From CAYSYN01 sp964447735 (lineage in GTDB: Bacteria; Patescibacteriota; Minisyncoccia; Minisyncoccales; GBS-2): a stretch of 20,145 nucleotides of DNA. A program made the position numbers and the translations under genes. Of this stretch, positions 6,763 through 13,628 are shown in pieces (position 1 is the first letter of the stretch; every line of letters starts with the position of its first letter). Under the pieces are notes generated by a model. It made no database searches, was not told where the DNA came from, and saw nothing but the letters and a program-made list of their open reading frames with translations. The stretch spans positions 1-20,145 of the forward strand of contig CAYUTJ010000010.1 of the NCBI GenBank assembly GCA_964447735.1, given 5' to 3'.

Positions 6763-7650
6763 ATGAAAATTGGAATTCCAAGAGCTTTAATCTATTGGAA
6801 GAGACCTCATTTTTGGGAAAATTTTTTTGAAAATTTAGGATTTGAAATTTTACTTTCTCCCAAAACTAATAAAAAAATTGTTGAAACTGGAGTTAAAGTT
6901 TCAGATCCCGAAACTTGTTTTTCGAATAAAGTTTATTTCGGACACTTAAAATGGTTAGACAGAAAGTGTGATTTAATTTTTATTCCAAGATTAAAAACAA
7001 ATGAAGAAAAATTAGAATATTGTCCCAAATTTTTTGCTCTTCCAGATTTAGCAAAGATTTTAGTTGAGACTAAAATCTTGACTGAAACATTCGATGAAAG
7101 GAAAGAAAAGTTTAGAAAAAGTATAGAGAGATTAGGAGCTAAATTAGGAAAGACAAAAAAAGAAGTTGAAAAAGCTCTCAAAAAATCTCTTTTAAAAGAG
7201 AGAGAGATTAAAAATAAAGAAGAAAAAAGATTTTTTGAAAAAATTCAATCTTCAAAAAAGAAAATTGTTATCGTTTCCCATCCTTACAATCTTTATGATG
7301 AATATGTAAATTTAAGAATGAAAGAGAAATTAGAAAAATTAGGAGCAGAAGTCATTTTCATTGATAAAATTCCAATTCAAACTTCAAATTCAAGCAATCG
7401 CTTTCTAAAATTTCACTGGGAATTTGGAAAAGAAATAATGGAGAAAATCGCCCAAATCCTAAACTATAAAATTGATGGAGCAATTCAAATTTCTTCTTTT
7501 GCCTGTGGTTGCGATGCTGTTTTGAAAGAATTTGTTGAGAAGGAATTCAAAACAAGAAAAATACCATTTTTATATTTGATAATTGATGAACACACAGGGG
7601 AAGCAGGTTTCCAAACAAGATTAGAAGCTTTTATTGACACTTTAAAGTGA
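6763..7650 (+). CDS. Acyl-CoA dehydratase activase-related Fe-S protein (DUF2229)
   Basis: A 295-residue protein of the DUF2229 family, related to 2-hydroxyacyl-CoA dehydratase subunits. The N-terminus IGIPRALIYWKRPHFWENF is the family signature. SDPETCFSNKVYFGHL (Cys52), a further cysteine at 87 (EYCPKFFALPD) and SFACGCDAVLKEF (Cys248, Cys250) give the likely Fe-S ligands. The C-terminus has LIIDEHTGEAGFQTRLEAF, closely echoed by the next gene (SIDEEVAEAGVNTRIEAF), so the two proteins are paralogous partners. In Clostridia this domain is commonly fused with the activator and the second subunit in one long chain; here the three are separate genes. By family analogy, with its partner it would carry an Fe-S cluster that receives low-potential electrons from the ATP-driven activator. 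The substrate is unknown. Confidence 0.85.
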   Translation: MKIGIPRALIYWKRPHFWENFFENLGFEILLSPKTNKKIVETGVKVSDPETCFSNKVYFGHLKWLDRKCDLIFIPRLKTNEEKLEYCPKFFALPDLAKILVETKILTETFDERKEKFRKSIERLGAKLGKTKKEVEKALKKSLLKEREIKNKEEKRFFEKIQSSKKKIVIVSHPYNLYDEYVNLRMKEKLEKLGAEVIFIDKIPIQTSNSSNRFLKFHWEFGKEIMEKIAQILNYKIDGAIQISSFACGCDAVLKEFVEKEFKTRKIPFLYLIIDEHTGEAGFQTRLEAFIDTLK

Positions 7651-7691
7651 AGCTCTTGATTAAAATGGCCTTTTTGTTCTAAATTTAGACA

Positions 7692-8759
7692 ATGAAACCA
7701 ATAATTACTTTTGCCAATTGGGGAAATTATACGGTTTTATTCAAAAATCTCTGCCAAGAGTTAAACATTGAAGCTATTCCTCCAGAAAAAACAAATCCGA
7801 AAGCGATTGTGGAAGGGGCAAAAATAGCACCTGAAATGTATTGCTTTCCTTTAAAGGTAAACTTGGGGAACTATTTGGAAGCGATTAAAAAAGGGGCAAA
7901 CACGATTTTAATGGCAACAGCTTCTGGTGGTTCTTGCAGATTAAGGTATTATGGAGTAGTTCAAGAGAAAGTTTTGAGGGAAGCAGGATACAATGTGAAA
8001 TTTATCATTTTCGATCAAGATATTAAAGATATTTACAAAAAAATAAAAGAAATTTCAGGTTTGAATTTTTGGCAGATTTTAAAAGCCTTTTTCTCTTTTT
8101 ACAAAAAATTAAGATTTATTGAAAAAATAGAAGAAAGGGCAAGATTTTTAAGACCAAGGGAAGTTCAAAAAGGAATGACAGATAAAGTTTTTCAAGAAAG
8201 CCTTCAAAAAATTGAAAATTCCAATCCTAAAGATTTTCCCAAAATTAAAAAAGAAATTTTAAAGAGATTTTCAGAAATAAAATTTGAGAAAAAAGAAGTA
8301 CCAAAAGTTGGTTTAATCGGTGAAATTTATACAGTCTGTGATCCAACTGTTAATTTTGAGATTGAGAAAAAATTGGGAAACATGGGAATTGAAGTCCACA
8401 GAGAAATGTCTCTTTCTTATCATTTGAAAAAGAAAATATTTTTTACAGATTTTTTCATTCAAAGAAAAATAAGGCCTTATTTAGAATCAACTGTAGGAGG
8501 ACATGGAAGAGATGCAATTTATGAGATGTTAAAATATATTAAAAAAGGATTTGATGGAATAATTCATTTATTACCTGCGATGTGTATGCCAGAAGTAACT
8601 GTAAGGCCAATTTTAGAAAAATTGCATTTGGAATCTGGGATTCCCTTTTTATCACTTTCAATTGATGAAGAAGTAGCTGAAGCTGGAGTTAATACGAGAA
8701 TAGAGGCTTTTGTGGACGTGGTGAAAAACTATTATAAAAATAAACATTTGAAAAAATAA
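7692..8759 (+). CDS. 2-hydroxyacyl-CoA dehydratase D-component-like / CoA-activase-associated Fe-S subunit
   Basis: A 355-residue paralogue of the preceding gene product. Three cysteines placed like the cluster ligands of dehydratase subunits are visible: Cys51 in APEMYCFPLKVNLGNY, Cys82 in MATASGGSCRLRYYG and Cys298 in LLPAMCMPEVTVRP. Other family landmarks are VGLIGEIYTVCDPTVNFEIE and IDEEVAEAGVNTRIEAFVDVV. Similar stand-alone proteins in archaea and the double-cubane cluster proteins are reduced by an activator ATPase and reduce small substrates or remain of unknown function. I see no CoA-transferase or amino-acid fermentation genes nearby that would argue for a true fermentative dehydratase. 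The 41-base gap upstream contains the palindrome CACTTTAAAGTG at its edge. The stop lies 1 base before the activator ATG. Confidence 0.85.
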   Translation: MKPIITFANWGNYTVLFKNLCQELNIEAIPPEKTNPKAIVEGAKIAPEMYCFPLKVNLGNYLEAIKKGANTILMATASGGSCRLRYYGVVQEKVLREAGYNVKFIIFDQDIKDIYKKIKEISGLNFWQILKAFFSFYKKLRFIEKIEERARFLRPREVQKGMTDKVFQESLQKIENSNPKDFPKIKKEILKRFSEIKFEKKEVPKVGLIGEIYTVCDPTVNFEIEKKLGNMGIEVHREMSLSYHLKKKIFFTDFFIQRKIRPYLESTVGGHGRDAIYEMLKYIKKGFDGIIHLLPAMCMPEVTVRPILEKLHLESGIPFLSLSIDEEVAEAGVNTRIEAFVDVVKNYYKNKHLKK

Positions 8760-8760
8760 C

Positions 8761-9726
8761 ATGAAAGCATATTTGGGTATTGATGTCGGATCAGTTTCAA
8801 CAAAATTTGTTTTAGTTGATGAAAAAGAAAAAGTCCTTTTTCATTCTTATTTTAAAACTCAGGGAAGACCGATTGAGGCAATAAAGAAAGGATTGAAAGA
8901 ACTAGAAGGTTTTATTAAAAGACATAATCCCAAAATAGAAATTGCTGGTGTTGGAACTACTGGATCTGCAAGATATTTAGCTGGTGTAATCGTTGGAGCT
9001 GATTTAATCAAAAATGAAATTACAGCTCATGCAAAGGGAGTGGTAAAATTTGTTCCGAACGTGAGAACGGTTATTGAAATTGGAGGTCAAGATTCAAAAA
9101 TTATTATCTTAGAAAATGGAGTAGTGACAGATTTTGCAATGAATTTAGTATGTTCTGCAGGTACTGGAGCCTTTTTGGAAGCCCAAGCTTTCAGACTTGG
9201 TATTCCAGTTGAAAAATTTGGAGAATTGGCTTTAAAATCTAAAAACCCAACCCATATTGGCTCAAGATGTTCTGTTTTTGCAGAATCTGACATGATTCAC
9301 AAACAACAAATGGGTCATAAGATCGAAGATATCATCGCTGGACTTTGCGAAGGATTAGCCAGAAACTACTTGTCTGGGGTTGGAAAAGGAAAGAAGATTT
9401 TACCTCCGATTGTATTTTTAGGAGGGGTATCTGAGAATGTGGGAATGAGATGGGCTTTTGAAAGACAATTGGGTCAAAAAATTATCGTTCCTCCTTACAA
9501 TACGGTGATGGGAGCCTACGGAGTAGCCCTTTTGGTAAAAGAAATGAAATTGGAAAAGACAAAATTTAGAGGGTTTGAGGTTTCAGATATGGAGATTACT
9601 TGTACTTCTTTTCAATGCAAAGGATGTCCCAATCAATGTGAAGTCATTGAAGCTAGAATTGAAGGCAAAGTTGTTGCTCGGTGGGGCGATAGGTGCGGGA
9701 GATGGTCGAATTTAAATTATGATTGA
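8761..9726 (+). CDS. 2-hydroxyacyl-CoA dehydratase activator-type ATPase (BcrAD/BadFG family)
   Basis: This is the ATP-dependent reductase component of the system, an ASKHA-fold (actin/Hsp70-like) dimer that holds a [4Fe-4S] cluster between subunits and fires electrons into its partner on ATP hydrolysis. Landmarks in its 321 residues are YLGIDVGSVSTKFVLVD (phosphate 1, residues 4-20), VGTTGSARYLAG, IEIGGQDSKII and the two cluster cysteines, Cys131 in NLVCSAGTGAFLE and Cys170 in GSRCSVFAESDMIHKQQ. FLGGVSENVGM follows. Unlike the short activators of amino-acid fermenters, it has a C-terminal tail with a further cysteine set (Cys281, 286, 289, 293 and 312), similar to the tail after the activator domain in the long clostridial fusion proteins. 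It overlaps the next gene by 8 bases. Confidence 0.92.
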   Translation: MKAYLGIDVGSVSTKFVLVDEKEKVLFHSYFKTQGRPIEAIKKGLKELEGFIKRHNPKIEIAGVGTTGSARYLAGVIVGADLIKNEITAHAKGVVKFVPNVRTVIEIGGQDSKIIILENGVVTDFAMNLVCSAGTGAFLEAQAFRLGIPVEKFGELALKSKNPTHIGSRCSVFAESDMIHKQQMGHKIEDIIAGLCEGLARNYLSGVGKGKKILPPIVFLGGVSENVGMRWAFERQLGQKIIVPPYNTVMGAYGVALLVKEMKLEKTKFRGFEVSDMEITCTSFQCKGCPNQCEVIEARIEGKVVARWGDRCGRWSNLNYD

Positions 9727-10078
9727 GAAATATAGTTTTGGCGCAATAGTTATTGATGGAAAAGAGTACAATTATGATGTTGAAGTTAGATGGACGGGAG
9801 AAATTTTAAAATGGTGGAGGAAAGAAGGACACGTTGTAGATATTGAAGATGTGGAAAGAGCGGTAGAAGAAAATCCAGATACAATTATAATTGGAACAGG
9901 AGCTTTTGGGGTTTGTAAAGTTAAAAAAGATTGTCAAGAATTCATTGAGAAAAAAGGGATTAAATTGGTTATCGATAATACAGAAAAAGCAATAAAGATT
10001 TTTAACGATCTCTTGCAGAAATTGGCCAAAGAGGAACAAGAAGGGAAGATTATCGGACTTTTTCACTTGACTTGTTGA
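9719..10078 (+). CDS. Mth938-like domain protein (DUF498 / NDUFAF3-like fold)
   Basis: A single-domain protein of 119 residues with the family pattern in order: FGAIVIDGKEYNYDVEVRW, ILKWWRKEGHVVDIEDVE, NPDTIIIGTGAFGVCKV, GIKLVIDNTEKAIKIFNDL and the C-terminal GLFHLTC. The family includes MTH938 from Methanothermobacter and the mitochondrial complex I assembly factor NDUFAF3, but the molecular role in prokaryotes is not established. The ATG lies inside the last codons of the activator gene, in another frame, so translational coupling is likely. It closes the gene group that begins around 4779. No terminator follows. The promoter of the zinc-ribbon gene begins inside its last codons. Confidence 0.85.
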   Translation: MIEKYSFGAIVIDGKEYNYDVEVRWTGEILKWWRKEGHVVDIEDVERAVEENPDTIIIGTGAFGVCKVKKDCQEFIEKKGIKLVIDNTEKAIKIFNDLLQKLAKEEQEGKIIGLFHLTC

Positions 10079-10095
10079 AAAAATTTTGCTAAAAT
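10067..10095 (+). promoter_or_regulatory. Sigma70-type promoter of the zinc-ribbon gene
   Basis: TTGACT (10067-10072), a 17-base spacer and TAAAAT (10090-10095) preceded by TG at -15 (extended -10: TGCTAAAAT). The predicted start is near 10102, leaving a leader of about 94 bases before the ATG at 10196. The -35 lies within the end of the Mth938-like gene. Confidence 0.7.
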
Positions 10096-10102
10096 TGATT
10101 TA

Positions 10103-10195
10103 ACTTCGAAGGTCAGGCCTACTTAAGTAAGTTTTTTAAAACCCTTAAGTTAGGCGACCTGAGGAGGAAAGGTCGCCTTAAATAATTTAAAAAGA
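10103..10195 (+). promoter_or_regulatory. Structured 5' leader with two mutually exclusive hairpins
   Basis: Hairpin A pairs 10111-10127 (GGTC, GCCTA, CTTAAG) with 10144-10159 (CTTAAG, TAGGC, GACC), about 15 bp with two small bulges. Hairpin B pairs 10152-10160 with 10170-10178, a perfect 9 bp stem (AGGCGACCT/AGGTCGCCT), and shows GAGGAGGAA in its loop. Both use the segment 10152-10159, so only one can form at a time, as in attenuators and riboswitches. The Shine-Dalgarno-like AGGAGG (10162-10167) is 28 bases from the ATG, too far for ordinary use. No strong U-run follows either hairpin. Confidence 0.6.
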
Positions 10196-10372
10196 ATGGC
10201 ATTTAGAAAGTTTAAAGGACACCGAAAATTTCCTCGACAGATGTTTCACGGCCATTGGACTTGTTCAGATTGCGGAAAAGAGATAACAGAACTACCATTT
10301 GAGCCTTCACCCGATAGACCTGTTTATTGTCAAGAATGCTGGGCAAAAAGAAGAGCTGAAAGAGGAAAATAA
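10196..10372 (+). CDS. Small zinc-ribbon protein (CxxC-x18-CxxC)
   Basis: A 58-residue gene, easily missed because of its size. It encodes a basic N-terminus (MAFRKFKGHRKFPRQMF), then WTCSDCGKEI (Cys23, Cys26) and VYCQECWAKRRAERGK (Cys45, Cys48), which together form a single zinc ribbon, with the Pro-rich stretch ELPFEPSPDRP between the pairs. Similar short CxxC...CxxC proteins are frequent in CPR/Parcubacteria genomes and resemble the probable zinc-ribbon family zf-trcl. Their role is not established; basic ends and a zinc ribbon suggest nucleic acid or ribosome binding. The gene is a one-cistron unit with its own extended -10 promoter, a structured leader and a strong terminator 12 bases after the stop, which suggests high and regulated expression. 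Confidence 0.88.
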   Translation: MAFRKFKGHRKFPRQMFHGHWTCSDCGKEITELPFEPSPDRPVYCQECWAKRRAERGK

Positions 10373-10384
10373 AGGAAGATCGAC

Positions 10385-10413
10385 CCCCGGGGAGAAACCC
10401 CGGGGATTTTTTT
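10385..10413 (+). terminator. Rho-independent terminator after the zinc-ribbon gene
   Basis: CCCCGGGG (10385-10392), loop AGAAA, CCCCGGGG (10398-10405), then A and seven T (10407-10413). This is a perfect 8 bp GC stem with a U-run, standing out sharply in AT-rich DNA. Confidence 0.95.
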
Positions 10414-10418
10414 ATAAT
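10413..10418 (+). promoter_or_regulatory. -10 element for the PflX-like gene (leaderless arrangement)
   Basis: TATAAT at 10413-10418 is 7 bases before the ATG at 10426, so the transcript would start at the ATG. The box begins at the last T of the preceding terminator. No -35 consensus is possible within the terminator stem. Confidence 0.4.
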
Positions 10419-10425
10419 TTAATTA

Positions 10426-11358
10426 ATGTATCCTTCTTATTTGAACTTAAAAGAAAAAGAATTTAAGGAAAAAATAGCTCAACTTTTTGAGATTCTAAAA
10501 AACTGTGAAATTTGCCCGAGAAAATGTCATGTCAATAGATTGAAAGGGGAGAAAGGATACTGTCAATTGGGTTTTTTGCCAAAAATTTCCTCATTTCATC
10601 CTCATTTTGGCGAAGAAATCCCTCTGGTTGGTAAAGGAGGTTCTGGAACAATCTTTCTGGCTTCTTGTAATTTATCTTGCATTTATTGCCAAAATTATGA
10701 AATTTCTCAATTGAGAATTGGGAGAGAAGTTTCTTTTGAAAGATTAGCTCAAATGATGTTAGAACTTCAAAGAATAGGATGCCATAATATAAATTTTGTC
10801 ACTCCCACTCCTCAAGTTCCTCAAATTTTGAAAGCCTTGGAAATTGCAATTAAAAAGGGATTAAGAATTCCTTTGGTTTATAATACTTCTTCTTATGATT
10901 CCATAGAGGTGTTGAAAATTTTAGATGGAATTTTTGATATTTATTTACCAGATGCAAAATATTCAGACAATGTAATTGCAAAAAAATACTCCAATGCTCC
11001 CAATTATTTTGAAATAATGAAAGCTGTGATTAAAGAAATGCATAGACAGGTTGGAGATTTAAAAATTGCAGATCGTGATTTAGAGATTGATGATTTAAAA
11101 ATTCCCAAAGGAGTAGCTATTAGGGGTTTGTTAGTTCGTCATTTAGTTTTACCAAATGATTTGGCAGGTTCAGAAAAGATTTTTGAGTTTTTAGCAAAAG
11201 AGGTTTCGAAAAATACTTTTTTAAACATCATGGATCAATACTATCCTTGCTATAAAGCCTTTCAATATCCTGAATTATCTAGAAGAATTACCAAAGCAGA
11301 ATTTGAAAGGGCAATAAAATTGGCAAAAAAATTTGGTTTAAATAGGCTCTATTTATGA
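10426..11358 (+). CDS. Radical SAM protein, PflX-like (PFL-activating enzyme relative, COG1313 type)
   Basis: A 310-residue radical SAM enzyme. An N-terminal cysteine cluster (Cys27, 30, 34 and 46 in CEICPRKCHVNRL and GEKGYCQLGF) precedes the conserved stretch HPHFGEEIPLVGKGGSGTIF and the SAM motif CNLSCIYCQN (Cys81, 85, 88). Later landmarks are INFVTPTPQVPQIL, PLVYNTSSYDS, DIYLPDAKYSD, VRHLVLPND and MDQYYPCYKAF. These fit the PflX branch of pyruvate formate-lyase activase relatives. The target of PflX proteins is unknown, and no glycyl-radical enzyme gene is in view. The Cys-rich N-terminus may bind a further metal centre. The stop overlaps the next start by ATGA, and the gene begins immediately after a terminator, so it starts a new transcript. 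Confidence 0.9.
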   Translation: MYPSYLNLKEKEFKEKIAQLFEILKNCEICPRKCHVNRLKGEKGYCQLGFLPKISSFHPHFGEEIPLVGKGGSGTIFLASCNLSCIYCQNYEISQLRIGREVSFERLAQMMLELQRIGCHNINFVTPTPQVPQILKALEIAIKKGLRIPLVYNTSSYDSIEVLKILDGIFDIYLPDAKYSDNVIAKKYSNAPNYFEIMKAVIKEMHRQVGDLKIADRDLEIDDLKIPKGVAIRGLLVRHLVLPNDLAGSEKIFEFLAKEVSKNTFLNIMDQYYPCYKAFQYPELSRRITKAEFERAIKLAKKFGLNRLYL

Positions 11359-11555
11359 TTGAAAATTTTGGAAAAATTTTAATTTTTTTGGGGGTTTTAC
11401 TCTTTCTTTTAGGAATAATTTTTGTTTTNNNNNNNNNNNNNNNNNNNNNNNNNNNNNNNNNNNNNNNNNNNNNNNNNNNNNNNNNNNNNNNNNNNNNNNN
11501 NNNNNNNNNNNNNNNNNNNNNNNNNNNNAGAAATAAAAAAATTTTTAGAAAATGA
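11355..11555 (+). CDS. Probable DUF2905 small membrane protein, interrupted by assembly gap
   Basis: Before the gap, 24 residues are visible: MIENFGKILIFLGVLLFLLG and then IIFV, a short amphipathic start and one membrane helix, very like the N-terminus of DUF2905 proteins (about 70 residues, two helices). After the gap the same frame ends in RNKKIFRK and TGA, also fitting the usual basic C-terminus. If the gap were really about 100 bases the protein would have 66 residues, close to the family length. The start overlaps the PflX-like stop by ATGA and the stop overlaps the MgtE start by ATGA, so the three genes form one operon. About half of the sequence is unseen. Confidence 0.5.
   Translation: MIENFGKILIFLGVLLFLLGIIFVXXXXXXXXXXXXXXXXXXXXXXXXXXXXXXXXXXRNKKIFRK
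11429..11528. other. Assembly gap (100 N)
   Basis: Exactly 100 N inside the small membrane-protein gene. The true size is unknown, although the flanking protein ends suggest that little coding sequence is missing. Confidence 0.98.
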
Positions 11556-12547
11556 ATAAAATAAAATACCCTCCAGAAACAGCCGGGAGAAGGATGATTG
11601 AACAAGTACCTTTGGCCTTTCCTGAAGAGACGATTTTAGATGTAAAAAAGAGGCTTTTTAAAGAGATTGAAAAATTGGAGACGATAAACTATGTTTATGT
11701 GATAACAGAGAATAAAAAATTAATAGGAGTTTTTTCGATCAAAGAGATTTTTAGAAAACCAGAAAGAACAAAAATAAAAGATATAATGAAAAAAAATTTA
11801 ATTACTGCAAGACCCTACACAGATCAGGAAAGAGTAGCCATTTTAGCTTTAAGGAATAATTTAAAGGCAATTCCAGTGGTAGACAAAGAAGGAAAATTTT
11901 TAGGAGTTGTACCTTCTGATATCATTTTGGATATTTTACATTTTGAACATGTTGAAGACTTTTTACAATTGGGAGGATTTCCCAAGATCGATACTTTACC
12001 AGAAAATTTACTCAAGACACCTCCAACTACTTTAGCTAAAGCCAGGCTTCCCTGGCTCATTTTTGGAATATTTGGAGAAACCTTGGGAGCTCAAATTATT
12101 CATTTACTTGAAGGCTCTTTAAAAATTTATTTTGCTTTGGCAGCCTTTATTCCTTTAATTTTGTATACTTCAGGTGCTGTCAGTACCCAAACTTTAGCTT
12201 TAACAATTAGAAATCTAACTTTTGACTCAAAAATTTCAATCAAAAAATATTTGTTGAAAGAAATAAAAATTGGTTTCCTTTTAGCTTCGATACTGGGACT
12301 TTTACTTTCTTTAATTTCTGGTTTTTTATATCATCAACCTTATTTTGTTGGATTTATCTTGGGAGTTTCTCTTTTTCTAGCTGTGGTTTGTGCTATTTCA
12401 ATTGGGTTTTTAATTCCCTGGACACTTCAGAAACTAAAAAAGGATCCTGCAATTGGATCCGGTCCTTTCATGGCTGTAATTAGCGATTTAACGAGTTTGG
12501 TAATTTATTTTTTAGTAATTAAACTACTTCTTCAATTTTTCATTTGA
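11552..12547 (+). CDS. mgtE: MgtE-type magnesium transporter lacking the N-terminal domain
   Basis: A 331-residue protein, against about 450 in typical MgtE. It begins at YPPETAGRRMIEQ, the linker that normally follows the N-terminal superhelical domain, so that domain is absent. A CBS pair follows (about residues 15-135: YVYVITENKKLIGVFSIKEI, IKDIMKKNLITARPYTDQER, NLKAIPVVDKEGKFLGVVPSD). The membrane domain (about 165-331) has LPWLIFGIFGETLGAQII, SGAVSTQTLALTIRNL and DPAIGSGPFMAVISDLTSLV, where the Asp is the conserved pore residue. The ATG is fixed by its 4-base overlap with the upstream stop. The ATGA junction argues against a gene merely truncated by the gap, unless the gap also hides a rearrangement. 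It should still be an Mg2+ channel with CBS gating. It ends 3 bases from the convergent rtcA stop. Confidence 0.88.
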   Translation: MNKIKYPPETAGRRMIEQVPLAFPEETILDVKKRLFKEIEKLETINYVYVITENKKLIGVFSIKEIFRKPERTKIKDIMKKNLITARPYTDQERVAILALRNNLKAIPVVDKEGKFLGVVPSDIILDILHFEHVEDFLQLGGFPKIDTLPENLLKTPPTTLAKARLPWLIFGIFGETLGAQIIHLLEGSLKIYFALAAFIPLILYTSGAVSTQTLALTIRNLTFDSKISIKKYLLKEIKIGFLLASILGLLLSLISGFLYHQPYFVGFILGVSLFLAVVCAISIGFLIPWTLQKLKKDPAIGSGPFMAVISDLTSLVIYFLVIKLLLQFFI

Positions 12548-12550
12548 TTT

Positions 12551-13567
12551 TTAAGAAACCCAGACAATTAAGTTCCCTTTTATTTCAAATTTCCTCTTTA
12601 AAAATTTTTCAATTACCCAGATATTGGTTTTGCAATGATTTGTAATCTCAGAAATTGTTATTTGAGATTTCCCTTTCGCTAATGCAACATAAGGCAAAAT
12701 TTGATCCCCCAAATGTTTATCGAAACAAGCATTTGTTTTTTGCTCTTTTAATAATTCCATTACTGCTTCTTTTCCGACTTCTTCAGCTCTCTTCCCTAAT
12801 CTTCCTAAGTTATCAGTTCCGATTATTGTATTTTCAAACTCACAAATTAAACAAATTGAGCTTCCCGGACAATCAGTTTCTGCATAATCTATTTTTTCTT
12901 CTCTTTCTAATTTCAATTTTTCTAGAATTTCTCTGGCACCTATCAATTGTCTTTCAGCAACTTTTTTATTTTTTAAAGAATTAGAAGCTCGGGAAACCAC
13001 AAAAATTTTTTTAAATTTTCCTCTTTTTGTAAGAGTTAGAGGTTTTAATTTTGAAGGATAAATCTTTACTTTAACCTTACTTCCTCCTACAGGATAATAA
13101 CCTCTTTTTAAAACCTCAATTTCCACTTTAACTCCCATTTTCTCCAAAATCTTTAAAAAAACATTCTGAAAATAATCCATCGTTGGAGAAAAGAAGGTGT
13201 CAGTTGCCCCTCCTTCAAAGAAAATTTCTACTGGAGAAGGCGCAAACAAAGCAGGAGGTAAGAGAGTTTGCAAGATCAGAGTAATGGAACCTGCTGTTGG
13301 AATTTTAATTGAAATTTTCTTTTTTTTAATTTCTCCTGGAAAGAATTTAATTTCTAAAGAACCCAATTTATCCCCTTCCAATCTTCCTTCACAAAGTTCA
13401 GCTAAAGCTCTCAACCCTAAAAGATGTTGAGTTTTCAAACCAGGTTCTTTTCTCCCTTTTCTGATATTAAAAATTCGACAAGGAGTTTTTAAAATCGTAG
13501 CTAAAGCTGTAGCTGTTCTTAGAATTTGTCCCCCTCCTTCAAGATAACTTCCGTCAATTTCAATCAT
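12551..13567 (-). CDS. rtcA: RNA 3'-terminal phosphate cyclase
   Basis: RtcA converts a 3'-phosphate RNA end to a 2',3'-cyclic phosphate using ATP via a covalent enzyme-AMP. The 338 residues show the full family pattern: IDGSYLEGGGQILRTATALA at the N-terminus, IFNIRKGRKEPGLKTQHLLG, AGSITLILQTLLPPALFA, FFEGGATDTFFSPTMDYF, GYYPVGGSKVKVKIYP and, near the C-terminus, CFDKHLGDQILPYVALA with the nucleophilic histidine at position 285. HCKTNIWVIEKF follows. The enzyme looks intact and of normal length. No RtcB ligase or RtcR regulator is nearby. The gene is divergent from greA and appears to be transcribed leaderless from a promoter whose -35 overlaps that of greA. Confidence 0.95.
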   Translation of the reverse strand: MIEIDGSYLEGGGQILRTATALATILKTPCRIFNIRKGRKEPGLKTQHLLGLRALAELCEGRLEGDKLGSLEIKFFPGEIKKKKISIKIPTAGSITLILQTLLPPALFAPSPVEIFFEGGATDTFFSPTMDYFQNVFLKILEKMGVKVEIEVLKRGYYPVGGSKVKVKIYPSKLKPLTLTKRGKFKKIFVVSRASNSLKNKKVAERQLIGAREILEKLKLEREEKIDYAETDCPGSSICLICEFENTIIGTDNLGRLGKRAEEVGKEAVMELLKEQKTNACFDKHLGDQILPYVALAKGKSQITISEITNHCKTNIWVIEKFLKRKFEIKGNLIVWVS

Positions 13568-13573
13568 TAGATT

Positions 13574-13601
13574 ATTGTAAAAAAAGGTGACTTCTTGACA
13601 A
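13574..13601 (-). promoter_or_regulatory. rtcA promoter, leaderless
   Basis: On the minus strand, -35 TTGTCA (13601-13596), 16-base spacer, -10 TACAAT (13579-13574), then 6 bases to the ATG at 13567. The predicted start is at or one base before the start codon. The -35 shares five bases with the greA -35 on the other strand. Confidence 0.65.
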
Positions 13602-13622
13602 GCTTTTTCAAGAGTTTATAAT
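13595..13622 (+). promoter_or_regulatory. greA promoter, consensus sigma70 type
   Basis: TTGACA (13595-13600), 16-base spacer and TATAAT (13617-13622): both hexamers match the bacterial consensus exactly. The predicted start is near 13629, giving a leader of about 128 bases. Confidence 0.85.
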
Positions 13623-13628
13623 CGAAAT

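Noticed and set aside
7638..7649. Perfect palindrome CACTTTAAAGTG at the end of the DUF2229 gene, as an operator
   Set aside because: It is coding sequence, has no second copy that I saw, and a 12-base AT-rich palindrome can arise by chance.
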